Shown piece after piece: positions 40,309-50,698 of a DNA stretch of 64,000 nucleotides. The notes beneath the pieces are model-generated. The model was not told the origin of the DNA. It saw nothing but the letters and a program-made list of their open reading frames with translations, and did not search any database. Origin of the DNA: Desmodesmus armatus (taxonomy: Eukaryota; Chlorophyta; Chlorophyceae; Sphaeropleales; Scenedesmaceae); assembly GCA_007449985.2 (NCBI GenBank), contig VIIQ02000042.1, positions 62,001 to 126,000 of the forward strand, given 5' to 3'. A program made the translations under genes and the position numbers. How positions within the stretch are numbered: the first letter of the stretch is position 1; every line of letters begins with the position of its first letter.

Positions 40309-40821
40309 TCATTTTTTCTTTTCTTTTTTTAAAAAAAGAAAATGGAATTTTTGAGTTGTTAAGAAAGACAAAGATTTTTTTGAATTTGAAAAAATTTTTG
40401 TCTTTTTTTTATCTTTTAAAAACAGAAAAGATTTTTTTTGTTTATTTTTTTGAGAAAACTCAAAAAATTTTGACTGAATCGCTGTTCCTTTTGTTGAACT
40501 TTTGAAAGTATTTTGTATATTTTTATGATCTCCACTCAATGAATCTCTTTTCCAATATTGATAAAAACTCATTTTTTCTTGTTGAAAGGGATAAAATTTT
40601 TGAACTGAATTGAGTTGCATTTGAATCTGTGTTTGCTCCTCAAATTTTCCACTTTTTTCAAAAGCAGAAAAATCTCTTGGCAAAGGTGTTGTTCTCAATT
40701 CTGTGAAAAGTTCTGGCTTTGCTTTTTGTGTAGAACGCCAATATAAAAAATCAAAAAAACTTTTCTGAAAAAAGAAATATTTTTTTTGAAATTTTTGAGA
40801 AAGATGTGTTTGTTTTTTCAT
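40309..40821 (-). CDS. Probable N-terminal fragment of the FtsH-like protein (170 residues)
   Basis: Starts MKKQTHLSQKFQKKYFFFQK and is Lys/Phe/Ser-rich with no known motif. It ends in a poly-lysine stretch at A-runs. If the run of seven A near 40331 had six, reading would pass without stop into KNESISKKNF, then FLPITSSFEISQN and the 1042-codon frame. Its place, strand and composition make it the likely beginning of the ftsH-like gene. No other function can be seen. The upstream 850 bases to trnT hold only repeats. Confidence 0.5.
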   Translation of the reverse strand: MKKQTHLSQKFQKKYFFFQKSFFDFLYWRSTQKAKPELFTELRTTPLPRDFSAFEKSGKFEEQTQIQMQLNSVQKFYPFQQEKMSFYQYWKRDSLSGDHKNIQNTFKSSTKGTAIQSKFFEFSQKNKQKKSFLFLKDKKKTKIFSNSKKSLSFLTTQKFHFLFLKKEKKK

Positions 40822-40934
40822 AGTAAATTTTTTTTGATAAATTTAAGAAAAATTATTTTTTAAAAAAAATTTTTTATCTTTTTTCTTATTCTGTAGAAAA
40901 TCCTTTGTGTATAAATTTGCATGCATTTTCCTTT

Positions 40935-41120
40935 GCAGTACCTGGGCAAAGCCTTCCGCCTAGGTAAAGTTTTCCATCTAGGCTTTGCCTAGACAGTGCC
41001 TCACCATTGCTCGGAAAAGCAGCAAGGTATAGCCCCCCATTGTGGAGCTTAGGAGATGTGTAAGGACCCCCTTAGCCCAACATTGTGGACTGCCTAGGCA
41101 TCCGCAAAGCAGTGCAAACG
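40935..41120. repeat. Repeat island upstream of ftsH-like gene
   Basis: TACCTGGGCAAAGCC, TCCGCCTAGGTAAAG, ATCTAGGCTTTGCCTAGAC and TGCCTAGGCATCCGCAAAGCAGTGC. It lies in the spacer between ORF 40309-40821 and trnT. No gene is recognised in 40822-41673 besides the repeats. Confidence 0.8.
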
Positions 41121-41387
41121 AACACAAATGGATCAACCCCTGACTATGTTAGATGGCTGTAAAAAATCTTTAAGCTATGTATAAATTGATATTTTAGAAT
41201 TTCAAAATAAATGAAAAACCAAACTGTCTTTTTCTTATAGCTCTTTGAATACAGAAAAAATTTTGAAAAAAAGAATTTGTAAATTTTTCAATAAACTTAC
41301 AAAAATTTAAAAATTTTTCTTTTTTTACCTTACCAAACCCTTACATACAAGGCAAAAGAATTTGCTCTTTTCCGGTTATTACATCTG

Positions 41388-41590
41388 CACCTCACCGCCA
41401 TATTATGAGGGGGGCTTTGCTCTCCTCCATGTTGTTGGCGGGGTCAAAGCTATGCCCCCCTTGCAGCGGTGCGCTTGCGCAGCAATCCGCTTTGCACCGC
41501 GCCGCCTAGGCTTTGCCTCGGCGGGGCGGTGCGAAGCAGCACAGGCATCCGCAAAGCAGAGCAAAATGAAACAGTCAAAAGCAGAGCAAA
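41388..41590. repeat. Repeat island next to trnT
   Basis: Dense repeat: GGGGGGCTTTGCTC, GCAGCAATCCGCTTTGCACCGC, the palindrome GCCGCCTAGGCTTTGCCTCGGCGGGGCGG and CATCCGCAAAGCAGAGCAAAA, ending in two CAAAGCAGAGCAAA-type units. Overlapping frames on both strands (up to 82 codons) are composition artefacts. Confidence 0.85.
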
Positions 41591-41673
41591 TGGACTGCTG
41601 ATCAATATATTTCAATTGATTTTTCAAAAATGAAATTTTTACTCTTTTCAAATAAAAAATGAGAGTTCAAAAA

Positions 41674-41746
41674 AGCCTACTATCGGAGTTGAACCGATAA
41701 CCTTCGGTTTACAAAACCGATACTCTACCGATTGAGTTAAGCAGGC
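41674..41746 (-). tRNA. trnT-UGU: tRNA-Thr (UGU)
   Basis: A 73-base cloverleaf with acceptor GCCTGCT pairing with AGTAGGC, anticodon loop TTTGTAA (UGU) and T arm ATCGG-TTCAACT-CCGAT. It separates the ftsH-like gene from rpoC2. Confidence 0.96.
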
Positions 41747-41870
41747 AACATTGAGTATTGTTTAAGTTTTCAAATTGTTTAAAATAAAAATCTTTTCTTA
41801 ATTATATAACAAAAAAAAAAAAAGTCAAATCTCAAAAAAAATTGTTTCTATTTTAGAATAATGAATACAT

Positions 41871-41939
41871 TTTTTTAAAGAAAACTGTCAGTTTTCTTTC
41901 TATTAATAAGAAAAAAAACTGACAGTTTTCTTTAAAAAA
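41871..41939 (-). terminator. Inverted repeat at rpoC2 3' end
   Basis: Perfect 25-bp arms (41871-41895 and 41915-41939), built around ACTGTCAG / CTGACAGT, 21 bases past the rpoC2 stop. The longest perfect stem in the window. Confidence 0.8.
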
Positions 41940-41960
41940 AGAAATAAGAAAAAAAGAAAT

Positions 41961-44900
41961 TTAACTTCTCTTTGATAGATTAAAATAACCAGTACCTGAA
42001 GGAATTAAATTTCCAACTAATAAATTTTCTTTAAGACCTTTTAAAAAATCTTTTTTACGAGAAATAGCAGCAAGTGATAAAATTTTTGTTGTTTGCTGAA
42101 AACTTGAAGCTGAAAGAAAACTATCAACTTCCAAAGAAGCACGTGTAATTCCCAGAATAACAGGTTCATAACGGATTTTGACCATTAAAAATTTGTTTAT
42201 ACGTTCAACTAAATCCAAACTTACCAATTCACCAGGAAAAAAACCAGTTTGAGCTCCATGGAGAATTTGAACTTTTGTGGTCATTTGTCGCACAACAACT
42301 TCTAAATGTTTATCAGTAATGCTTACCCCTTGAGAACGATAAACACGTTGGACACCATCAACAATAATTTGTTGAATTTTTAAAAAACTCTGACGAACAG
42401 CTTGTTCTAATGGTAATAGAACTTTGTAACGTTCAAAAATTCCTTTTAATAAAATAGGAAGACTAGAAACAAAGAGTCTTCCTTGCAGTGTTGTTCGTGC
42501 TTCAAAAAGTTGTTCTACTTTTGGAATCCCTTGAACAATGTCACCTGCTTGAACAGTTTGATATGGTAAAGTCACTAAAGGAACATTTTTTTGAATATAG
42601 GGAGTATTTGAAAAATGCAAAATACCATTTGAAGAAACTAAACATGGTTGACCTCGACGAAGAGTCATTGAAGAAAAACTTAAATGAATAATTTGCCCAG
42701 GTTTGGTGATTGCTGAACCAAAAAAATTATCCCCATAAACAACAAAACTTCCTAAAAAAGGTTTTTTAAGAAGAGAAGGATATCCAACTGTTAAATTTTG
42801 AAATGTATAAATTTTCTTTTCATATTTTGTAATAAAAGATGAAATCGTTTTTTTTGGAGAATCACTTTGTGAAAAAACAGAAGATTGAGCAGCACTGAAA
42901 TTGAAAAAAGAATTGTTTTTTTGAGAAATTTCTGAAACAACTTCATAAAGTTTTTTTAAATGTTTTTGTCTTTCTTTTAAAGAGAATTTGTTGATGAATT
43001 TTTTATTTTCACCTAAAAGTGAGAAAGAAGTTCTTTTTTTGTCTCGAGAATTTGAAAAAATTTCTTCATTGTTGAAGCTCTTCTCTGCTTTTGGCAAAGA
43101 ATTCATTTTTTCAAAAAAGGGGTTTTCCAAAGGAAATTCAACAGAAAATAAATCTTTTTTTGTAAGAATAGTATAAAGTTTTTCAAATTTTTGAAGTGTC
43201 GAAATTTCAGAAGCTTTTTTCCACCAGTATGTATCATGGGTATGCATAGGAACAAGTTCTCCTTCATATGGACTCATAAATTCTGTACTTCCATAAAAAT
43301 TCATATTTTTTTGAAAAACAAAATTCTGAATGAAATTCATATCTTTTGAAAGAGAAAATTGAGTTTTTTTCAAATTCCCAAGCCTAGGCTGTGTAGACAG
43401 GGATAAAACATTTTTTGATTTTGTTGTTTTTTTCTGCAAAGCAGATGAAGAAGAAAAAAGAAAATTCATACTATCTTTATTTAACCAAAACGAAGAAGTT
43501 TCAACAAAATCTGAAAAATTCAATAAAGAAAATCTTTCATCAAAGAAAGCTCCTCGTTTTTCACAGATTTGAAATTCAAGTGTATTTTGAAAAGCATTCA
43601 TTGAAAAAGTTGGAAAAACACTATTTGTTCCAATTCCTAAAGGAGATTTGGCTCCACTGGCTCTCTGTGCTGGGGTGAACAATGGTCCTCCAACGCCAAG
43701 GCGAAGCCTAGGTGGAGCGCTTTGCCTCTGTGGATCACTGGAAAAAATTTGGTTGTTCTGCATTTCACCACCTGTTTGGGAAGAAAATCCTGCCTTTTCT
43801 GTGAGTTGTATTGTTCCATTCATAGATGCTGTTCTTGTTTTATTGAAACTCTCCAATGGAAAAGAAAGAATTAAAGGAGCAAATTGAACAGGATAAAAAG
43901 AAAAATTGTACTTCTTTTCTCTTTTTGTAAAATGAAAAAAGAGATTCTTTTTTGCATTTTTTTCTGAAGTGAACTCAAAGATTTCGCTTGTAGAATCTTT
44001 TTCCTTGAAGTTGGAAAAAAAGATATTTTGCTTACTCAAATAATGTTGAAACTTGGAAATATTTTTGAAATTTTCCTTTTTTTCAACTTCAACTTGATGA
44101 GATTTGAAATATCCTGAATATTGTTTTATAAAATTGACTTGTTCAATTTGTTGTGAAAATGAAATAAATGGTGAAATAGATTCTGGGAAATACACATTTT
44201 CAAAATTTGAAAATATTTCAAAATCAGGATTTGCATTTTTTTCCAGAAATTTTTTGTCTTTTTTTTGGAGATTTAAAAAACCAGAATGATATTTTTTATA
44301 CAATTCAAAGCAAGAAGATGATGAAGTTTTTGAAAAAGACTGAATACAAATATTTCGTAAAAATTTTTTTGAATTTTGTGGATTTTCCAAAATTTTATAT
44401 TGAAATGGACGATAAAAGAACATGATATTTCTTTTTTTCATTTTTGGCTTTTGAGAAAATGAAGACTTCTGTTTCATAATTGGAGAAAAAGGGCTTACTG
44501 TATTTCTAAAACCAGAATTGAAAGTTTTTTCTTGTGTATATTTTTTTATTTGAAACTGTAAAGACAAATTCTTTAAAGAAATGTATCGACATTTTTTATT
44601 TGTTTCAACACAATCAAGCTGAAAAGAAAATTTCTTTGGAAATGGATTTGAAACAAAAGAAAAATTTTCTAAAAGAACTGTTTCTAAAAGAACATCATTT
44701 TGTTCAAATGTTATATTTTCTTCAAAAAACTGTCCTTTCTTTTTCATTTTTTTATGGGTTTTCAAAAAAGAATTTTGAAAAGGAGAAGAAAATGGAAAAA
44801 CAAGCCAACCTTGTTCAACTTTGAAGTGAAGTTTGTTATTTTCTAAAGAAATTTTTGAATTCTGTTCTTTCAAAATAACTGATTCACTTTCCTGATTTTG

Positions 44901-47900
44901 TTTGAAAGGAAAACAAGTAAAACATTGAGTTTTCAATTTTTTTCCAAAAAAAGAAGGATTTTTTGAATATTGGCTTCCAATGGATACATCCTTTGAAGAA
45001 TTTTCAGATTCATAAGATTTTTTACAAAAAAGTTTTCGAATTTTTTCAAACTGGGTATTTTGAATTCTTTTATGAAATTTAGAGGTCATATTTTTTTGAA
45101 AGTTTGTTTTTTTATCCAAACCTGAAAAAAAAGATATCTTTTGAAAAAGAGGCTGAAAATCTTTCTTTTTATTTTCTTCAGCAAACTTTGATTTTTTATC
45201 CATACCATAGCCAGTTTTACAAATTGATATTTTTACAAAACCTTCAAATCCATTTTCTTTTAAAATCTCTGAACCTGACAATCCACCACTGCTTTGCTTT
45301 GCTTGCGCTCCGCGCAGCTTCGCTTGCGCTCCGCGCAGCGGTGCAGGGTGGCTTTGCATCTCCACAGCAAGGTTTGGAGGTGGAAGTACTGTTTTCTTTT
45401 CTATTTCAATAAAAGGAAAAGGTTTTTTCTTCCCTTGACGATTTACAAAAAAGAGAAATGTTTTTTGGTCATTACGTGAATAAAAATGGAAAGAAGAAAA
45501 ATTTGAGAAATTCTTTTTTGAAATTTCAGAAGTAAAAAGAAGAAAATTTTCTTGTGGTAACCAAGAAATTTCTTTCTCATAAAAATCAAAATGTATATTT
45601 TTTTCTTTATTCTTTTCAAAAAAAGTCTCAACTGGATGAAAACAAAAATTATAAGAAAAAAAGGCTTTTTCTTTCTCTTTTTTTGTTTTCTTTTCAAAAA
45701 GATTTGATGAAAAATCATAGAATTTTCTTTTTTTATCAAAAAGTTCACCTTTATTATTGAGGTCAGCCCTTTTTTGAGAAAAAGAGTCAAGGGTAGGCAA
45801 TACTAAAAATGAAAGTTTTTCTTTGCTCAAAGGAACTGCAGTATCTCCAATAATCATTTTTTCAAGAAGTTTTTTTTGTGAAATAGAACTTGGCACAAAT
45901 GAAAAATTTTGACCATTTCCTGAAAATTTTTTTCCATTTCCATATTCTGAAAGACTTGAGAGAGGTCCAAAATTCTTTTTTCCTACAGGAAAAGAGAATT
46001 GATTTTTTTGAATCAAATTTGTTTTTGGAGGAAATGATACAGTTTGGAAAGACTTTTTTTGAATTTGTCCTAAAAGCATAACTGTCTGTTTTTTATTTCT
46101 TTTGCTTAAAGAAACTGAAGAATCTTCTTTTTTTATTACAAACTGAGACAGAGAAAATTTCACCAAAGGGAAAGTTTTTTTAGGGTTTGGATTATATACA
46201 CCCTCTGTTCGAAGAAAAAAAGGTTTGAAAAAAGAATTGGTATATAAGAAAAGAAAAGAAAAAGTCGGAATTTGAAAAATAAAAAGAGGTTCTCTTTTTT
46301 GAGAGGATAGAATTTTTTTTGATTTTTTGAAACTGTCTTTTTCTTTTTTCTCAAGAAAATTTGAAAAGAGAAAAATATTTTCAAGATAAAGAAACAAAAT
46401 CTTACCACCTTGCTTTTTTTGTTTTGCAAAAAATTGAAATGATTGTTTCATTTCCATGTTCGTTTTTGTTTCCAAAAACTTTGGTTTTAAAGAGAAAATA
46501 TTTTCTTCAAAATTTGATAGATTTTCACATACGAAATGATGAACTCTTTGTTTTTTTGAATCATTTTTGAACAAAGAAAAATCAAAAATTCCACCTGTTT
46601 TTAGTCGAGAATTCTCAAAAAAACAGTAACTCAAAGAATCAGGAACATCTTTTCCAAAAAAATTTTCTCCACTTTGTACTCCAGCTAAAAAACTTTCAGT
46701 TTTTCCAATATTTCTTTCCAAGCCATTTTGAAGAATTGTGGAATTTTGAAAATTTTCTTTTTTTGTGAAAGTGAAAAAAGTTTGAAAGAAGTTTTTTCTT
46801 TTTTTCTTTTGAACAACAGTAGAAAATGATGAAAAATAGCCAAATTTTTTATAATAAATTTTCTCAACAGGAAATCGAAGAAGAGAATTTTGAAAAAAAA
46901 TATTTTTTATTTGTTTTTTACTTGAAAATGAATTCTTTCTATTTCTTTTATTTAGAGTTGAAGCTATGAATCTTTTTTTCACAAAATTTTTCACAAATCT
47001 TTTATCAGTATGTAATTGATTTAAAAAAAATGAAGACGAAAAAACTTTTTTCTTTTTTTCCTGCAGAGATTCTTTTTTCTCTTTCAAAGAACTTGAAAAA
47101 GTCTGTCTTTTTGAAATTTGAAATTCTTTTTTTGCTTTTTGAAAGAAATGAGTCTGAAAAAGAGTCTGTTTTTTCTGCCAGGGCGCAGCAGTTTGCATTG
47201 GACCGCCTCTGCTATGTTTTGGTGGAGAAGCAGATGAATTTGCAATTCTTGAGTTCAGAGAAGAAAGAAAATTTTTTTGAATTTCTCCAGAAGATTTGAA
47301 ATTCAAATTGGATTTGAAAAAAGAAGTATTTGGAAATGTGAAAATGGATGAGAAAAAGCCAAATTTTTGTGAAATTTGAAAAGTTTTTGAAAAAGTAAAA
47401 ACATTTAAAAAGAAAGGAGAACCTTTGTTTTTTCTTTTATTTAAAAATTGAAAGAAAAGATGATTGTTCATTGTAGTGTTCATTTTTTCTTGCAGAGCGG
47501 AAAAATTCATTTTTTCAAAATCAGTAAAAAAACGATTTGATTTGTTTTGAATATATACAAAATCAGCATTTTTTTCCTTATCAAAAGAAATATTTGAAAA
47601 AAAAGAATTTCTTTTTTCAAATTGATGAAAAACAGAAGGAGAATATGAAAAAACTTTTTTTGCTTTGAAAGAATTTTTTTTGTAAAAAAGAGAGAAATAG
47701 AAAAGAGAAAATTTTGTACGAATGGTTTTTGATTTTTCAATAAAAATTTGAGAAGCTTTGTTAGCATTTGAATTTGAAAAAGAAAAAGGTCTATAAATTT
47801 TTTGAAATTGCATTTTGTTTTTTTGTGGTGTTTTGAAATGAAAAGAATTTACCGCTCCGTGAGAAAAAGCTTTTTTTGCTTTGTTTGTTTCTTCAGCAAA

Positions 47901-50135
47901 AAGATAGTGAACATTCTTTGTCATTTTATTTCGAATTTGTGGAGTTGCAAAAAGAAAATATTTATATCTCTTTTTCTTTCTCCAAAGAATTCTTTTCATG
48001 ACTGATGTTTTTTTGAAAGAATCTCCTTTTTGGAAAGAAAAATTCTTCTGAAAAGACTCAGGGAAAATATTTCCAGATAAAATCCAAACAGTTGTCCAAT
48101 TTTGTGATTTCCAAAGAATATCATTTTGAAGTTCAACTTCTGAAAAATCACCTTCTTTTCTTTTTTCTAGAAGTAAAGATTGTTCTCCAATTGTATGTAA
48201 AGAAGATGTGCCTGTATTTGTTGGAAAAAAGCCTTGTTTTGTTCCTTTGAGTGAAAAAAAAGATTTCCCAAAAAGAAATTCTCCAGCTAAAGTTGAATAT
48301 AAAGTTTGTTCTGCTCTTCCATATTGCATTTTTTTCAAAACACTTGAAAATTGAGCTAAAACTTGTTTTTTTCGAACAAACTCATTATTTCGACAGAATA
48401 AAACAGCATAAGCAGGAATTCTTAAAATTTCACCACGTTTTTTTTCAGGGGTATTTTCTTTGTTGAATTGAGATACATTTCGTAAAGCTTTTTCAACAAT
48501 AAATGATCCAGGCATTTTTGTAAAAAATGCAATTTCACTCAAAGCATTTCGTACACAAATTCCAGGAATATTTTGAAAATATTGAATTTTTCCATCAAAA
48601 GGAGCAAGAATTTGATCTGTTAATCCACCTGCAAAAACACCACCTGTGTGAAAAGTTCGCATTGTTAATTGAGTTCCAGGTTCACCAATAGATTGGGCTG
48701 CTATGATACCAACTGCTTCCCCAACTGAAACAAGTTTTCCATGTGAAAAACTCCAACCATAACACAGTTGACAAACAAAGCAAGAAGTTTCACATGTTAA
48801 CGGTGATCGAACAAAAGCTTTTTTTGTGACTTTTGAAATAGCTTGCGCAAGTTTTGAATCAATTTCTCTATTTCGAAAAGCAATTTGTTTTTTTTCGACT
48901 TTTTGAACATCTCCCTTAGAATTCAAAACAGCATGTCCTTTTTGAGAAAGAATGATTTTTGTTTTTTGATTCTTTTTTTCAAGAGAAGAAGGTACAGTTT
49001 GATCCAAAAACTCAATATTTTGTGCTAAAACTCTCCCAATTAATCTATTCTGAAAAGAATAAATTGTTTTTTTTCCATCTTTCATATCAAATAAGAAAAT
49101 TCCTCGCATTGTTCCACAATCAAATTTTGAAACAATTGTATGTTGAGCAACATCTACAAGTCTACGTGTTAAATAACCTGCTGTCGCTGTTCTTAAAGCA
49201 GTATCTACAATTCCTTTACGAGCACCATAAGTTGAAATTAAATATTCTGTTAAAGTTAATCCTTCACGAAAATTACTTTGAATTGGAAAATCAATAATTT
49301 GACCTTGGGGGTCTGACATCAGCCCTCGCATTCCTACTAATTGACGAACTTGGGACATATTTCCACGTGCTCCTGAAAAAGCCATCATATAAATAGGATT
49401 TAATAAATCAGTTGTTTCAAAAAGTCTTACAACTTCTTGTTTTATTGTGTCATTTGTCTGATTCCAAGTATAAATTAAACGTTGAATACGTTCAATACCT
49501 GTCATTTTTGCATTTCGATAATAAAGTAAATCTTTTGCAACTTTTGTTTCTGCTGTTGAAACAAGTCTTACTTTCTGATTTGGAATTTTTAAATCATCAA
49601 TACCTAAAGAAATTCCAGCATTTGTTGCTGATCCAAATCCAACTTCTTTCAATTTTTCTAAAAATTTTAATGTTTTGTATTGCCCATGTTTTTCAAAAAA
49701 CCAACAAACAACATTTTTAAGTCGACCTTTATCAAATGGAAAATTAAAAAAAAGAGATTCTTCAATATTCTCTTTCTTTTCATTGAATCCACTCAATAAA
49801 ACAGTCTTTAACGATCTACTACTTGGAAAAACAAATTCCATCTGTCGCCCTCTAGAGAGTTGCTCTGCTCCCGCAACGTGAAAACCTGGGTTCCCACCAT
49901 CTGCATTATATCCGCCAGGGCAAAGCAAAGATGGAGACACAGGTACAAAAGACATGAGTGGAGCAGCAAAGCAAATGGAGTTTGCGGGTGCAATATTCCC
50001 TAAGCTTATTGAAAAATCTTTTGTATGATTTTGTTTTTTAGAAATTAGATATGAATTTCTAAAATTTTTTTGAAAAAAAGATAGAAAAGTTTTTTCTTTT
50101 TTACATTTTTGCATTTTCATTTGAAAGTTTTTCAA
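41961..50135 (-). CDS. rpoC2: RNA polymerase beta'' subunit (plastid-encoded polymerase)
   Basis: C-terminal half of the bacterial beta' subunit in the plastid-encoded RNA polymerase. The 2724-residue product is about twice the land-plant length. Residues 130-500 are conserved: [67 protein letters not shown], zinc-type cysteines [15 protein letters not shown], and the trigger-loop region [25 protein letters not shown]. From about residue 650 to 2400 it is Phe/Ser/Lys/Asn-rich insertion that includes repeat-derived Ala/Arg/Gln tracts. The end is conserved again ([20 protein letters not shown], then [23 protein letters not shown]-like). rpoC1 is not in this window. The start [11 protein letters not shown] is the first ATG; no Shine-Dalgarno site. 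Confidence 0.96.
   Translation of the reverse strand: [2724 protein letters not shown]
45290..45365. repeat. Dispersed repeat inside rpoC2 with internal tandem duplication
   Basis: GCTTGCGCTCCGCGCAGCTTC is present in two adjacent copies and flanked by CTGCTTTGCTTT and GCGGTGCAGGGTGGCTTTGC. In the rpoC2 frame it encodes two copies of LRGAQAK, so the repeat has entered and then duplicated within coding sequence without breaking the frame. Other coding copies are at about 43650-43735 and 49850-49990 in rpoC2, 47190-47215 in rpoC2, 39536-39575 and 30687-30710 in ftsH. Confidence 0.75.
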
Positions 50136-50369
50136 AATAGCATTTCTTTTTTTTTATCATTGAATATAAAAAAGAAAGAAATTATAAAAAATAAAAATTT
50201 TTTATTTTTCACTTTATAGAATTATTTTGCTCAAACAAGAAGAGCAAAATAAAAAAATTCTTTTTTGAAAAGTAAGAACACCATAAAACAATAAAAAAAA
50301 GAAACCAAATCATGAAAAGCAACTTATGTCTCATTATATGATTGAATTTGTTTTTACTTGTAAATATTT

Positions 50370-50440
50370 TCGCCGCAGCGCTCTGCTACGCGCTGCTTTG
50401 CTTTGCAGCAGGGTAAGGGGGCAAAGCGGAAAAGCAAACA
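50370..50440. repeat. Repeat island between rps3 and rpoC2
   Basis: CGCCGCAGCGCTCTGCTACGCGCTGCTTTGCTTTGCAGCAGGG lies in the rpoC2 upstream spacer (50136-50813). The rest of that spacer is A/T runs and one hairpin; no gene is seen. Confidence 0.75.
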
Positions 50441-50698
50441 ACCCTAGCAGTAAAGGAAAAAAACAGTTTTCTTTCCTCTAGTAGTGGTGTATAAATAAAT
50501 AAAGGTGTTTATACTTATGTTCTAAAATAGTTGAAAAAATACCAACTTTTCAAAAAAAAAAGAGAAATTTTACAAAACTATAAAAAATTAAAAAAAAAAA
50601 CAAAAATTTTTTATGTCAATAGAAATGATAAAAAAACAAAAGAAAAAGTTTTTTCTTTTGTTTTTTTAATAAAAGAAAATTGAAAAATGAAAAAGGTG

